The translations under genes and the position numbers were made by a program. This document shows, piece after piece, positions 8,616-19,500 of a stretch of 64,000 nucleotides of DNA (its first letter is position 1; each line of letters begins with the position of its first letter). The DNA comes from Pseudomonas sp. GV071 (GTDB lineage Bacteria; Pseudomonadota; Gammaproteobacteria; Pseudomonadales; Pseudomonadaceae), in assembly GCF_003050835.1 (NCBI RefSeq), contig NZ_QAOJ01000001.1, forward strand, positions 620,001 through 684,000, given 5' to 3'. Under the pieces are notes generated by a model. It did not search any database. It saw only the letters and a program-made list of their open reading frames with translations, and was not told where the DNA came from.

Positions 8616-9296
8616 ATGACTGCCCCCACACGCCTGACCGACCGCAAGCACGAGGCCATCCTCACCGCCGCCATCGACGAGTTCCGTCAATACGGTTTCG
8701 GCGGCGCCAACATGGACCGCCTGGCCGCAGCGGCCGAGGTGTCCAAACGCACGGTCTACAACCACTTCCCCAGCAAGGAAGCGTTGTTCGCGGAAATTCT
8801 CATGCACCTCTGGCGCCGGGTTGCGGAAGTCGACCTCAGCTACCAGCGCGAGCGCCCGCTGCGCGAACAGCTGCTCGAGCTCACCTGGCAGAAGATGCGC
8901 ATGTTGAACGACGACAGCTTTCTCGACCTGGCGCGGGTACTGGTGGGTGAGGCCGTACTGTCGCCTGAACGTGGCCGGGAAATGATGGCGCGACTGGGCG
9001 ACAAGGAAGAGGGCGTCACGGTGTGGATTCGCGAGGCCATGGCCGATCAGCGCCTGAAACCGCTGGACCCTGCGTTCGCCGCTCAGCAGCTGCAGGGGCT
9101 GGTCAAGAGCTTCGCGTTCTGGCCGCAGTTGGCAATGGGCCAGGAGCGGTTGTCCGAGGCGGCGCAGAAGCAGGTAGTGGAGGCGACCGTGGATATGTTT
9201 TTGGGATTTTATGGAGTGGCAGATGCTTCGGGATCGAAGCGCGCTACACCACCAACACGCCGCGAAAAGCCCGCAAAAAAGCCTGGGTCAGAATAA
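8616..9296 (+). CDS. TetR family transcriptional regulator
   Basis: This 226-residue protein has an N-terminal TetR helix-turn-helix (residues ~12-60: AILTAAIDEFRQYGF, then VSKRTVYNHFPSKEALF) and a ligand-binding C-terminal domain of the AcrR-like C-terminal type. It most likely binds the palindrome at 8535-8550 and represses itself and the divergent hydrolase gene. Its last ~18 codons overlap, on the opposite strand, the end of the membrane protein gene at 9244. The C-terminal tail is lysine/proline rich and probably disordered. Confidence 0.9.
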   Translation: MTAPTRLTDRKHEAILTAAIDEFRQYGFGGANMDRLAAAAEVSKRTVYNHFPSKEALFAEILMHLWRRVAEVDLSYQRERPLREQLLELTWQKMRMLNDDSFLDLARVLVGEAVLSPERGREMMARLGDKEEGVTVWIREAMADQRLKPLDPAFAAQQLQGLVKSFAFWPQLAMGQERLSEAAQKQVVEATVDMFLGFYGVADASGSKRATPPTRREKPAKKPGSE

Positions 9297-9669
9297 ACGC
9301 CACCCCGGCGAAATAGGCCAGCGCCACCAGCTTCGCCGCCCAGCTCAAGGCGCGGAATCGTTTGGCCGGCGCAGCGTGCCAGATGGCCCACATACCCAGC
9401 GGCGCACTGAGCAGAAACGGCACCGCCAGCGTTAGCCACGACAGCAAACCAACCCTGAACGGTGAGCCCTGGGTCAGCCCTTGAAACAGCGCGCTATCGA
9501 CGTTGGCGCGCAAGTACAACAACCCCATCAGGCTGAGGGCGTTGGCAGCGATGCAGCTGGGTACAAACAGCAGCCAGAAGGCTTTCCACAACGGACGTTT
9601 GGACGGCGGGTCCACTGGGACGTGGTCGGCGCTGAGGGTGGTATTGGATACGGTGTAAGGGCTTGTCAT
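9244..9669 (-). CDS. hypothetical membrane protein
   Basis: This 141-residue protein has three hydrophobic helices (WLLFVPSCIAANALSLMG, GLLSWLTLAVPFLLSAPLG, AAKLVALAYFAGVAFILTQ) and a hydrophilic N-terminal ~25 residues. It shares 53 bases at its 3' end with the oppositely oriented TetR gene. No family recognised. Codon use looks like its neighbours. Confidence 0.7.
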   Translation of the reverse strand: MTSPYTVSNTTLSADHVPVDPPSKRPLWKAFWLLFVPSCIAANALSLMGLLYLRANVDSALFQGLTQGSPFRVGLLSWLTLAVPFLLSAPLGMWAIWHAAPAKRFRALSWAAKLVALAYFAGVAFILTQAFLRAFRGVLVV

Positions 9670-9770
9670 TGATCGCGTTCCGTCCGTGGAGTGAACTGTA
9701 TTTTTTGCGCTCGGGATCATAAGCGCAAGGGCAGGTAAGTGACCAGACGACGCGGATTGGGAGCTGTCAT

Positions 9771-10121
9771 TTACCACTCGAACCAATAACCCAGCGCCGC
9801 AATCGTCAGCGCCACGGCTGAGAACCACAATGCCGGCGGTGAGGTGAGCCGCCCGAGTAACGCCTGGCGGTGTTGTCGGCGTATCGCCAGTAACTTGCTG
9901 GCGGCTTCGGCTTCAAGGTCGACGATAAAACTGCGGCTGCTGTAGATCAGGTGCCGGGCGAGGGTCAGCTGGCTTATGCGCAGGCAGATAATTGTGAAAA
10001 TCGGCAGGCCCTGAGGGTCGACGCCCAGGCTGATCACGTCTGAGTCCAGCCCATGGCGGCGCAGGGCGCTGTTGAGGTAGGTGGCGAGGGCCTCGTCCTT
10101 GAATTCCAGCAGGGTGTACAT
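9771..10121 (-). CDS. hypothetical protein with C-terminal membrane anchor
   Basis: This 116-residue protein starts MYTLLEFKDEALATYLNSAL. It is soluble for ~90 residues and ends in one hydrophobic segment (ALWFSAVALTIAALGYWF). The N-terminal ~70 residues have an alpha/beta pattern like small signal-transducing or DUF2007-type domains, but the similarity is too weak to name. It lies between two other minus-strand membrane protein genes. Confidence 0.6.
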   Translation of the reverse strand: MYTLLEFKDEALATYLNSALRRHGLDSDVISLGVDPQGLPIFTIICLRISQLTLARHLIYSSRSFIVDLEAEAASKLLAIRRQHRQALLGRLTSPPALWFSAVALTIAALGYWFEW

Positions 10122-10199
10122 GCTCAGGCTTCCATGATGTGCAGCGCACCGTTGAATCCGATCAGGGTGCGGGTAGCGGTGTCGAACACCGCGTTGAAC

Positions 10200-10820
10200 T
10201 CAACGTTTGCTCAGCGCCAGGCGCGCGGCAAACAGGACGAAGACCAGCCCGGTGGTGCGGTCCAGCCAGCGAATCACCTGCTCGCGGCGTAGCAGGCCAG
10301 CCAGGGACTGGGTCGCGTTGATCAGCAGGATTGACCAGAGCAAGCCTAGCACCACGTGGATGCTCACCAGGCCAAACGTCCAGGCAATCAGCGGTTGGCC
10401 CTGGGGGATAAATTGCGGCAGGAAGGACACGTAGAAGATGCCGACTTTGGGGTTGAGCAAGTTGCCCAGCATGCCTTTGAGAAACCAGTTGCTGTCGGGC
10501 TTGCCCGTTGCCTCAACGGGCGCCAGCGAACCGCGTGGGCGCAGCAGCATGTTCACGCCGAGCCAGGCGAGATAGGCCGCGCCGCAGTATTTGAGCAGGT
10601 TGAAAGCCAGCTCGGAGACGGCAATCAGCGCGCCCAGGCCGAACGCCACGGCGGCGCCCCACAGCAAGCAGCCGGCGTTGATGCCCAGGGCCGCACGCAG
10701 GCCTTGGCGTTTGCCTTCTACGGTGGCGGTGCGCAGCACCAGGGCGGTATCCAGGCCTGGGGTAATGGTCAGCAGGGTGGCGGCCAGGGTGAAGGCAAGC
10801 AGGTTGTCGGCAATGGCCAT
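10200..10820 (-). CDS. LysE family exporter (second copy)
   Basis: This 206-residue, six-helix exporter has the family motif LLTITPGLDTALVLRT near the N-terminus and GMLGNLLNPKVGIFYVSFLPQF in the middle, the latter a strong RhtB/LysE signature. It probably exports an amino acid such as homoserine, threonine or a cysteine-pathway metabolite. The ATG at 10820 (MAIADNLLAF) was chosen because the frame upstream carries no membrane-protein pattern. Confidence 0.87.
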   Translation of the reverse strand: MAIADNLLAFTLAATLLTITPGLDTALVLRTATVEGKRQGLRAALGINAGCLLWGAAVAFGLGALIAVSELAFNLLKYCGAAYLAWLGVNMLLRPRGSLAPVEATGKPDSNWFLKGMLGNLLNPKVGIFYVSFLPQFIPQGQPLIAWTFGLVSIHVVLGLLWSILLINATQSLAGLLRREQVIRWLDRTTGLVFVLFAARLALSKR

Positions 10821-10884
10821 GGGTCGTATCGCTGCGGCGGGGTGTGCGGCGAAATTAGCACAGGCTAGCGGGGTGATGAACGGG

Positions 10885-10917
10885 CAAAAAAATCCCGGCG
10901 CCGCTGAGGTCGCCGGG
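10885..10917 (-). terminator. rho-independent terminator after DUF3509 gene
   Basis: Read on the minus strand, a 7-bp GC stem (CCCGGCG/CGCCGGG, arms 10911-10917 and 10894-10900) is followed by a run of seven thymines. It lies 31 bases beyond the stop of the gene ending at 10948. Confidence 0.85.
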
Positions 10918-10947
10918 CAAGTCTGTTGCTGGGAGGGTAAATCGTGG

Positions 10948-11304
10948 TCAGGCCGACATGGCGGCATTCAACTGCGGGCGCACATGGGCCAGCGGGCGCT
11001 GCGACAGGCGCTTGGCTTTGGTGACATGCACCGGACCTTCGTAGGTGGGCAGGCGTTGCCATACCCAATGCGCGCCAGCACCTTTCCAGCACAGCTCGCC
11101 GGAGGCCAGCTTGATGTCACGCTGGATGTCTCGCACCACGTCCTTGATCTTCGCTTCGCTGAACACCGCCTCACTGGCGATGACCTTGGTGATCCGCTGT
11201 TCGCCGGATTGCAGCGACAGCACCAGAGTGCCATCGGGGCGTGGGGTGACGGCGACCTGCTGATCGGGGAAGGACTGGAACAGGTAGTTGATGGCGAGTT
11301 GCAT
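10948..11304 (-). CDS. DUF3509 domain protein
   Basis: This 118-residue protein starts MQLAINYLFQSFPDQ, has a middle strand pattern TLVLSLQSGEQRITKVI, and an amphipathic helix with DVVRDIQRDIKLASGE. It matches the Pseudomonas-restricted DUF3509 family as I recall it. The start at 11304 has GGAG 10 bases upstream; ATG codons at 11319 and 11361 would lengthen it but lack a good site. It is followed by a clear terminator. Function unknown. Confidence 0.75.
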   Translation of the reverse strand: MQLAINYLFQSFPDQQVAVTPRPDGTLVLSLQSGEQRITKVIASEAVFSEAKIKDVVRDIQRDIKLASGELCWKGAGAHWVWQRLPTYEGPVHVTKAKRLSQRPLAHVRPQLNAAMSA

Positions 11305-11483
11305 GGTGTTGCGCTCCATGTTGTTTTTGCGATGCAAACAGGAGAGCAGCCGCCGTGCCAACTTGAATTTTTAATTAATTTGCTTATAAATCAACGTCTT
11401 GATCTGAACTGATATCACCTTGGCATTTGCAGATTGCATGGTCGGCGGATCAGCGACATGCAATCTGCAACCGGTCACTGCGA

Positions 11484-11906
11484 CTAGGCGTATACATCGA
11501 TCCCCACCTGCGCTTGCAGCCACTGCATATACACCGCAAGGCTGTCGGTGTTTTGGCTGCCGTTGCTGGCGCTCAGGGTTTTGCCGTCGAGGTCGCCGGT
11601 GAACTTCACTTGTTGCAGGCCGCTGAGCATCGATTTCGCTTCGGTTTTGCTGAGGCTGGCGACGTCGGGCAAGGTGGCAGAGTTGGTTGCAGCATTGAGC
11701 TGGGTGCGGCTGAGGGCGGTGAGGTAGTCGACGTGCTGTTGCGCAAACTGCTGTACGTCAGCCTGGTAGTTGGCTTCCAGTTTGCTTTTGACCTCGGCGG
11801 TCGCGCCGGGTATTTCGATTCTGGCGGCCTTCAGGGTGCCGTCGCGAACGCCTTGCTTGAGGCTCTCCAACGCTTGCGTGATGGTGGTGGTGCTGATTCC
11901 TGTCAT
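11484..11906 (-). CDS. hypothetical protein, helical
   Basis: This 140-residue soluble protein starts MTGISTTTITQALESLKQG after a strong AGGAG site. It is mostly amphipathic helix (AEVKSKLEANYQADVQQFAQQHVDYLTALSRTQL) with a polar Ser/Asn-rich segment before the C-terminus. There is no signal peptide. I recognise no family. It stands alone in its transcription unit. Confidence 0.65.
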   Translation of the reverse strand: MTGISTTTITQALESLKQGVRDGTLKAARIEIPGATAEVKSKLEANYQADVQQFAQQHVDYLTALSRTQLNAATNSATLPDVASLSKTEAKSMLSGLQQVKFTGDLDGKTLSASNGSQNTDSLAVYMQWLQAQVGIDVYA

Positions 11907-12037
11907 GGTGCTGCTCCTGATTGCGTTGCGAGGGAGCAGAGCAAAACCCAGGCCAGTTATTTTTTTGATGGATAACAACGATTTACGGTTTTTTTTCGGC
12001 GCAGCTGCGGCAGGCCTTTGCCAGGGCTGGCAAGCCA

Positions 12038-12331
12038 TTGCCGGAATTTCACGGTGTGCTAGCGCACAGACAACCGCGCATCGCGCTCGTCACTGTAGCC
12101 AGTGCAACCCACGGCATCGTGCAATGGGAGGTGAGTGCCGAGAGCGTCATGGGACCGAAAATACCGAATCAGTGGAGTGATGGCGTGCGTGAGCCGCGGG
12201 TGGTGTTGAGCCCCGAGCCCAATCGTGTATTGCAGGGCGCGTTGAAAAAGCCGCTAGTGGACTGCAAAAAGCTCGATCAGCGCGCGGCCAACCAGTTGTT
12301 CGAACAGGATGCGGGGGTGGACGAGTCATGA
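12038..12331 (+). CDS. uncertain short ORF, possibly a remnant
   Basis: The frame is open from ~11969 to 12331 but offers only a TTG (12038) or GTG (12056) as start. The last ~70 codons read like real protein (SDGVREPRVVLSPEPN, ALKKPLVDCKKLDQRAANQ). Its stop overlaps the ATG of the next short ORF (ATGA). The weak start suggests either an unrecognised alternative start or a decayed 5' end. No family recognised. Confidence 0.35.
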   Translation: MPEFHGVLAHRQPRIALVTVASATHGIVQWEVSAESVMGPKIPNQWSDGVREPRVVLSPEPNRVLQGALKKPLVDCKKLDQRAANQLFEQDAGVDES

Positions 12332-12501
12332 ATACCAGCAGCGGCGGGATCATCAGCGGATGCTGGAGGGCGCTGAAACGCACCTGGTTTCTGATCACCG
12401 AAAGTGACCCACCGGAAAAACCCAAACCGGGCATCCGCGTGTTCGGACCCGCACCGCCACCTGCTGCTGGCGGGCTCAAACCACCTCAGCGTAAGGCCTG
12501 A
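12328..12501 (+). CDS. 57-residue hypothetical protein
   Basis: This small frame starts ATG at 12328, inside the stop of the preceding ORF, and encodes a basic N-terminal half (GCWRALKRTWFLITES) followed by a proline-rich tail (PAPPPAAGGLKPPQRKA). The four-base overlap argues for translational coupling. It ends three bases before the convergent GGDEF gene stop. No family recognised. Confidence 0.4.
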   Translation: MNTSSGGIISGCWRALKRTWFLITESDPPEKPKPGIRVFGPAPPPAAGGLKPPQRKA

Positions 12502-12504
12502 GGC

Positions 12505-13392
12505 TCAGGCCTCGCAGGCGCGGTATTCACCACCGCCGGCGGCCTTGGCGCTGTACATGGCCGCGTCTGCACGGTTGATCAAACCTTCAAACGAATGACC
12601 GTCACGTGGGTAAAAACTGATGCCCACGCTGATATGGGTGGCGATCCGCTGCTCGTCGATATGAAAGGGTTGGTCGATGGTGTTGATCAGCTGTTTGGCC
12701 AGGCTGTTGGCGACGCTCAGGCGGTCGAGGTTGGTGATCAGAATGGCGAACTCATCGCCAGACAGCCGCGCCACCACATCGGAGCTACGCACCGCACGGC
12801 TCAGGCGCTCGCCTACTGCAACCAGCAACTTGTCGCCAAAGGTATGCCCAAGACTGTCGTTGATGCTCTTGAACTGGTCGAGGTCGATAAACATCAGCGC
12901 CAGCAGGCGATGTTGGTCGGCAGCCTGGGCGATTGCCTGGTGCACCAGGTCGGTGAACAGCAGGCGGTTGGGCAGCCCGGTGAGGTTGTCGTGGTAGGCC
13001 AATCGGCGGATTTTCGCGTGTTCCTTATCGATGGCAGTGACGCTGTGCAGAATGCTGATGACGTGTGTCACCACGGCGTTCTCGTCGAACACTGGCGACA
13101 CCGCCTGATGCACCCGGTACAGGCTGCCATCTTTGCAGCGGCCGGAAAACTCTCCGTGCCAGGCAGCACCGGCAAGCAGCGCCTGCAGCCGGGCTTGCTG
13201 TTGCGCTTGGCCCTTGCGGTTGGCCAACTCTGGCAGCGCCAACATGCCCACCAGTTCGCGCCGGGTGTAGCCGCAGAGAATACTGGTGGCGGGGTTGCAC
13301 CAAAGGATCACGCCGTTGACGTCGCTGATCAGAATGGCGTCGGTGGCGGCTTCGAAGCTCTGGCTAAGCAGGCGCGGCGGCAGGTTTTTCAT
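12505..13392 (-). CDS. PAS-GGDEF diguanylate cyclase
   Basis: This 295-residue cytoplasmic protein has an N-terminal PAS domain (residues ~10-120, FEAATDAILISDVNGVILWCNPAT) and a GGDEF domain (~130-290, NLTGLPNRLLF). The active-site loop reads SGDEF instead of GGDEF, a variant tolerated in some active cyclases. The RxxD inhibitory site (RSSD), five residues upstream, is intact, which favours real c-di-GMP synthesis. It lies 185 bases downstream of the cyclic glucan synthase gene on the same strand. No transmembrane segment. Confidence 0.88.
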   Translation of the reverse strand: MKNLPPRLLSQSFEAATDAILISDVNGVILWCNPATSILCGYTRRELVGMLALPELANRKGQAQQQARLQALLAGAAWHGEFSGRCKDGSLYRVHQAVSPVFDENAVVTHVISILHSVTAIDKEHAKIRRLAYHDNLTGLPNRLLFTDLVHQAIAQAADQHRLLALMFIDLDQFKSINDSLGHTFGDKLLVAVGERLSRAVRSSDVVARLSGDEFAILITNLDRLSVANSLAKQLINTIDQPFHIDEQRIATHISVGISFYPRDGHSFEGLINRADAAMYSAKAAGGGEYRACEA

Positions 13393-13577
13393 TGCGCTAG
13401 CTCCCGGTAAAGCGCGACGCGGCCACGCGTTGCTGACGGGTTGCATGGCGTGGCGATGGCGAGCTGATACAGCGAGCGGGCGACAACAACCTGTGTATCG
13501 AGCATGGGCGCGCCTCCGGCGAAGCAGGAGAGGGCGGAAGGTGCACGCTCCAACTGCCACGATGGCGGGCCGTGGCC

Positions 13578-16500
13578 TCACTGTCCGTGCGCTACACCAC
13601 TTAGTGCCGGCGTGCCGACCGGGGGGCAAAGCAGGTGAACCTGGTGCTCGCGGCCGTCGTCGAGCAGTTCCAATACAGCCTCTTGTTGCAGCACGCCATC
13701 CAGGTGCAGGGTTGCCGCGACGCCAACGCGTTGCTCCACCTCGATAACGTACAGCGTGTTGCCGAAGCGGTAGCGCAGGCTGAAGCCGGGCCAGTCGGCA
13801 GGGATTACTGGCAGCAGTTGCAAACGCGTGCCGGTGCGCTGCAAACCCAGCAGCGACTCGACGATCAGGCGGTACATCCAGCCCGCCGAGCCGGTGTACC
13901 AGGTCCAGCCGCCACGCCCGCCATGGGGTGCCACCCCGTAAACGTCGGCCGCCATCACATAGGGTTCGACTTTGTAACGCGCCAGCGCCTCGTCGCTGCC
14001 ATGGTTCACCGGGTTGATCAGCCGCAGCAGTTCCCAGGCGCGTTCGCTGTCGCCCAAGGCGGCGAAGGCCATGCTGGCCCAGACCGCGGCATGGGTATAT
14101 TGGCCACCGTTTTCGCGTACCCCCGGCACATAGCCTTTGATATAGCCGGGGTCGAGGGCGCTGCGGTCGAAGGGCGGTTCGAGCAGTTGCACCAGGCCCA
14201 GGTCGCGGCGCACCAGGTGCTGTTCCAGCGCATTCATGGCGCTGAGCTGGCGATTCGGGCTGGCGGCTGTGGAGAGCACCGACCAGCTTTGCGCGATGGA
14301 GTCGATGCGGCATTCCTCGTTGCTGGCCGAACCCAGTGGGGTGCCGTCGTCAAAGTAGGCGCGCCGGTACCAGGCGCCGTCCCAACCGTGTTGCTCTAGG
14401 TTCTCGCGCAGCACCGCGGCGTGGCTTGCACAGCGTTGAGCGAAGGCTGGGTCGCCATGGGCGCGGGCCAGCGGGGCGAACTGCAGCAGCACGTGGTAGA
14501 GGAAAAACCCCAACCACACACTTTCGCCGCGGCCCTGTTCGCCGACCCGGTTCATGCCGTCATTCCAGTCGCCGCCGCCCATCAATGGCAAGCCATGGGC
14601 GCCCATGTTGAGGCCATGTTCCAGGGCACGTACGCAGTGCTGGTAGAGGCTTTCCTGCAGGCCGCTGTGGCCGGGCAAGTCGAAGTAGCTTTCTTCGCCG
14701 GCATTCAGCAAGCGGCCTTCGAGGTAGGCCACCGGCTCGTTCAGTACGGCCTGGTCACCGGTAATGCGCAGGTAGCGGCTGGTGGCCAGCGGTAGCCACA
14801 GATAGTCGTCCGAGCAACTGGTGCGCACCCCGCGGTTTTGCGGTGGATGCCACCAGTGCTGGACGTCGCCCTCGATGAATTGGTGAGCGGCGCACAGCAG
14901 CAGGTGCTGACGACACGCCTGCGGGTTGGCATGCAGCATGGCCATGCTGTCTTGCAGTTGGTCGCGAAAACCGATGGCGCCACCGGACTGGTAATAACCA
15001 CTGCGTGCCCAGAAGCGGCAGGCGATGGTCTGGTACAAGAGCCAGCCGTTGGCCAGCACGTCAATGTGCGGCTCGGGCGTGCGGATCTGCACGGCACCCA
15101 GGGTGGTGCGCCAGTAGTCACGCACCTGTTTGAGCGCGGCGGCTGCGGCGCTGTTGCCACGCGTCTGCAGGGCGAGGGCAGCGGTGCTCGCGCGGTCCGC
15201 GCCGGCACCGAGGCGGAAGGTCAGCGCCTGGCTTTCACCTTCGGCCAGTTGCAGTTCCACGCGAATGGCCGCGCAGGGGTCCAGGCCACCGCCGGTGCGT
15301 CCGGACAGGCGTGTTTTGCTCATCGCTGCCGGCGCATTGAGGTGGCCGTTGCGGCCGAGGAACTCGCTGCGATCACCACTGTGGCTGCGGGTTGCGCCAT
15401 CCACATCGAAGAACGCCACGCGGCCGGGAAAGTCGATGGAGAAGGCATTGCGCGCATACACCACGCCATTCGGGTCGGCGTCGGTGACCACATGCATGGC
15501 GGCTTTCTCGCGCAGGTCGCCGAGCACCCAGGCGACGTAGCCGGTGACCGACAAACGCCGCGGTTGGCTGCCGGTGTTGCGCAGTTTCAGGTGGGAAAAC
15601 TTCACGGCGGCGTCCAGCGCCACGTACACCCACAACTCACTGTGGATGCCATCTTCTTCGTGTTCGAAGACGCTGTAGCCAAAGCCGTGGCGGGTCACGT
15701 AGGCGCCGTTGCCGGCCCGCGGCAGGGGCGTCGGTGACCAGAAGTGGCCGCTGTCCTCGTCGCGCAGGTACAGCGCCTCGTCGCTGCCATCGCTGACCGG
15801 GTCATTGCGCCACGGGCTCAGGCGGAACTCGTGGGCGTTTTCGGCCCAGGTGTAGGCGCTGCCGCTTTCGCTGATCAGGGTGCCGAAGTCGGCGTTGGCC
15901 AACACATTGGACCAGGGCGCCGGGGTGCTGCAGCCTTGCCCCAGGCGAATCACGTACTCGCTGCCATCGGCGCTGAAACCACCGTATTGATTGCCCAACA
16001 ACAAGGGCGGCAGCGCCGGTGCCGGGACGGCCACCTGGCGACGGGGCACCCGCAGTTTGCCGGCGTCGAAGCGCGGCAAGGGTGGCTCGGCGCGGCGTTT
16101 GTGTACCTGCTCGGCCAGGCTGCCACGCCCATCGCTAAGCACCAAGCGTGCGACGGCCAGCATCAACAAACGGTCTTCGCTGGAGAGCTGCTGGGCCGGG
16201 CGCACAAAGATGCCGCCGGGTCGATCCACCAGCGCTGCTTCGCTGCCGGAGGTCACCAGGGCCATGATCAAATCCTGCAGCTGTTGCCGGTAACCGGCCT
16301 GGTCTTCGTTCCAGATCACCAGGTCCACCGCCAGGCCCTTTTGCCGCCAGTAGGCGTGGGCCTGCACCAGTTGCCGCACCAGCTCGATATTGGCGCTGTC
16401 GGCAATCTGCACCAGAACAATCGGCAAGTCGCCGGAAATCGCCTGGCCCCACAGGCCCGACTGGTTGCGCTGGTTGCTAGCCAACAGCGCCGCGTCGCCG

Positions 16501-19500
16501 CGCAGGGCGGCATTGGTGTAAACAATCGCCGCGGCCATCTGCTCGAACAGGCGCGCATCCGACAGCGAGGCGTTGAGTTGCCGCAGCAGCACTTGGCTGT
16601 GGGTCCAGGCCAGGCCAAACACCCGGTCGGCCAGGTGCCGGTCGCGGTATTTGTCGATCAGTTGCAGGCAGTGCTCGCGGCTTTCGCCGACGCCGGTGAC
16701 CAGGTCGATGGTGGCGCTCTGGCCGGGGTCGAGGCTGATCCGGCAACGGATCGCCACAATCGGGTCGAGCACCGAACCGGCGCTGCCGGACAAACGTTCG
16801 GCGCCGCCGTCCATGGCGGCCGGGTGGCTAAGGTTGCGCCCGCGGCCGATAAAACGGGCGCGGTCGGTTTCATAGGAAATGGCCTCGATATCCACCCCGT
16901 GGGCGGCCAGCAGGTGGCACATCCACGGCACCGTTTCATGGCTGGAGCGCGGCCGCCGGCTGCACAGAATGGCTTGCAACGGCAGCAGCAGCTCGGTCTG
17001 TACAAACAGCTTGCTGAACGCCGGGTGCAGGGCATCGGCAATCGGGTTGGCGAGCACCACTTCGGCGTAGCTGGTCAGCTCCAGGGTGCGCCGCACGCGG
17101 GCGCGGTTGGTGATGTGCAGGCGCCGCAGTTCGATGTCATCTTCGGGGGAGACGACAATTTCGGTGTGCACATCGAACTCGCGCTCACGCACGCGGAATT
17201 CGGCGCGGGCATCGGTGAAAATCGCTTCGTAGCTGGCCACCGGTTGCAGCGTCGGTTGATGGGCGCTGGACCAGAAGCTGCCGCTGGCAACATCGCGCAG
17301 GTAGCAGAACAGGCCGTGGTTGTCGGCGCTGATGTCTTCCTGCCAACGGGTCACCGCCAACTCGTTGCAGCGGCTGTAACCACCGCCGGCACTGCTGACC
17401 ATCACGTGGTAACGGCCGTTGGACAACAGCTGCACCGCCGGGCGTTTGCGGTCCGGGTCGGTGTACACCCGCAGCTTGGTTTCGGTTTTCCGCGCGGCGG
17501 CATCGGCGCCAGGTGCGTGGGCCGCATGCAGGTACTGGGCGGCGGTTTTCGGCACGCGCTCTTGCAGCAACAAGGCGGTGGCTTTGAACTGCGGGTCGGA
17601 CTCGAAGCGCCGCTGCATCGGCCGGTCCAGTAACACATAAGCCAGTGCCAGCAGGCTCATGCCCTGGTGGTGGGCCATGAACGACTGCACCACCGCCTGG
17701 CTCTGGCCACGGGGCAGGCGCGCGGGGGTAAAATCGACCGCCTCGTACAGCCCATACGCACCCGTCAGGCCCATACCGGCCAGGCGCTGGAGATTTTTGC
17801 AGGCCGCTTGCGGCGCCACCATCAGTGCCAGCACCGAGGCATAGGGGGCGACCACAATGTCTTCGCCCAAACCGCGTTTAAGCCCCAGCCCCGGCACGCC
17901 GAACGCGCGGTACTGGTAATTGAAATGGGCATCGAGAATGTAATAACCCGACTCGGAAACACCCCAGGGCAAGCCGAGCTGATTGCCATGTTCGATCTGC
18001 CGCGCCACGGCGGCTTTGCAGGTCTGGTCCAGCAGGGTGCCGGCGTAGGTGGGCATCACCAGCTGGGGCATCAGGTACTCGAACATCGAGCCGGTCCAGG
18101 ACAGCAACACCGGTTCGCCGCCGGTGCTGGTCAGCAAGCGCCCGAGGGTGAACCAGCCTTCTTGCGGCAACTGGCCCTGGGCGATTACCACGAAGTTGGT
18201 CAGCCGCGCTTCGGAGGCCAGCAGGTCGTAGTAGGAGCGGTCGAGGCGGTTTTCGTCGGCGTTGTAACCAATGGCGAACAGGTCGCGGGTGGGCTCGTAG
18301 AGAAAACTGAAATCCATCTGCGCCAGATCCCCGGCCAGGCGCGCCAGACGCGCGGCAGTGGCGCTGCGCAGCCTGGCATAGGCACGCACACTGGCCACCT
18401 GCGCGCGTTGTGGCGCCGGCCACAGCTCACTGTCGAGCTGCGCCAGTTGCGCCCAGGTGCTCGGCATCTGCCCCAGGCGCTCGTCGCTGGCTACCGGCAG
18501 GCGGATATCCGTCAGCTCGCTGCTGAGGTCATTGCAGTGGCTGAGCAGCAGCTGCAACCAGTGCTGGGCGTCGCTGTCCGGCGGCAGTTCGCAGCTGGCC
18601 CAGAGTGCTTCGGCCTGGTTGAACAGCTGGTTGACCGCTTGCCAACTGGCTTCCAGATCGGCGGGCGGGTTGGCGTGGCTCAGCGCCAGGGTTTGTTCCA
18701 GCGGCGTCAGCTGCTGTTCGTCGAGCCCGGCGCTCAGCCAGGCCGCGCGCAGCACCGCGACGGTGTCGGCCAGGCCGTTGAACAGGCGCGGGCCGAACAG
18801 TGCTTGCTCAGGCAACTCCAGCAGGCCGGGGCGCAGGGTCAGCAGCAGGCCGGCGAGGTTGCCGCTGTCCACCGTCGACACGTAGTGGGGCGGCAGCGGT
18901 TTCAGGGTCTGGGTGTCGTACCAGTTGTAGAAGTGCCGACGATGGCGCTCCAGGCTGGCCATGCTGTTCAGCGTCAGCTCAACCCGCAGCAGCAGCCGCG
19001 TCGCGCTCAGGTAACCGAAATCGTAGGCCGCCAGATGGGACAGCAGGGCCATGCCCATGTTGGTCGGCGAGGTGCGGTGGGCGACCACGGCCAGCGGCTG
19101 TTCCTGCACATTGTCGGGCGGCAGCCAGTTGTCTGCCGGGCCGACGTAATGATCGAAAAACGCCCAGGTCTTGCGCGCCAGTACGCGCAGAAACAGCAAG
19201 TCTTCGGCCCGCGGCGCAAACGCGCTGAGCGCCCGCGGCCGGCTCAGCCACCAGGCGATGCAGGGGCTCAGCCACCAGGCCAGCAAAAACGGCGCGGTGC
19301 TGAGCCAGGCCAGCGGCTGTGCGAGCAACAACACGCCGAGCGTGGTCGCCAGTGTTGGCGCCACCCACATCAGCCGGAACAGCCCGATCAGGCTGTTGCT
19401 GCTGGCGCGCTCGACTTCCCGCGACGGGTTCCATTGCAGCAGACGGCGCTGGCTGATCGTCATGCGCCACAGGGTGCGGGTGATTGCATCCAGGCTCAGC

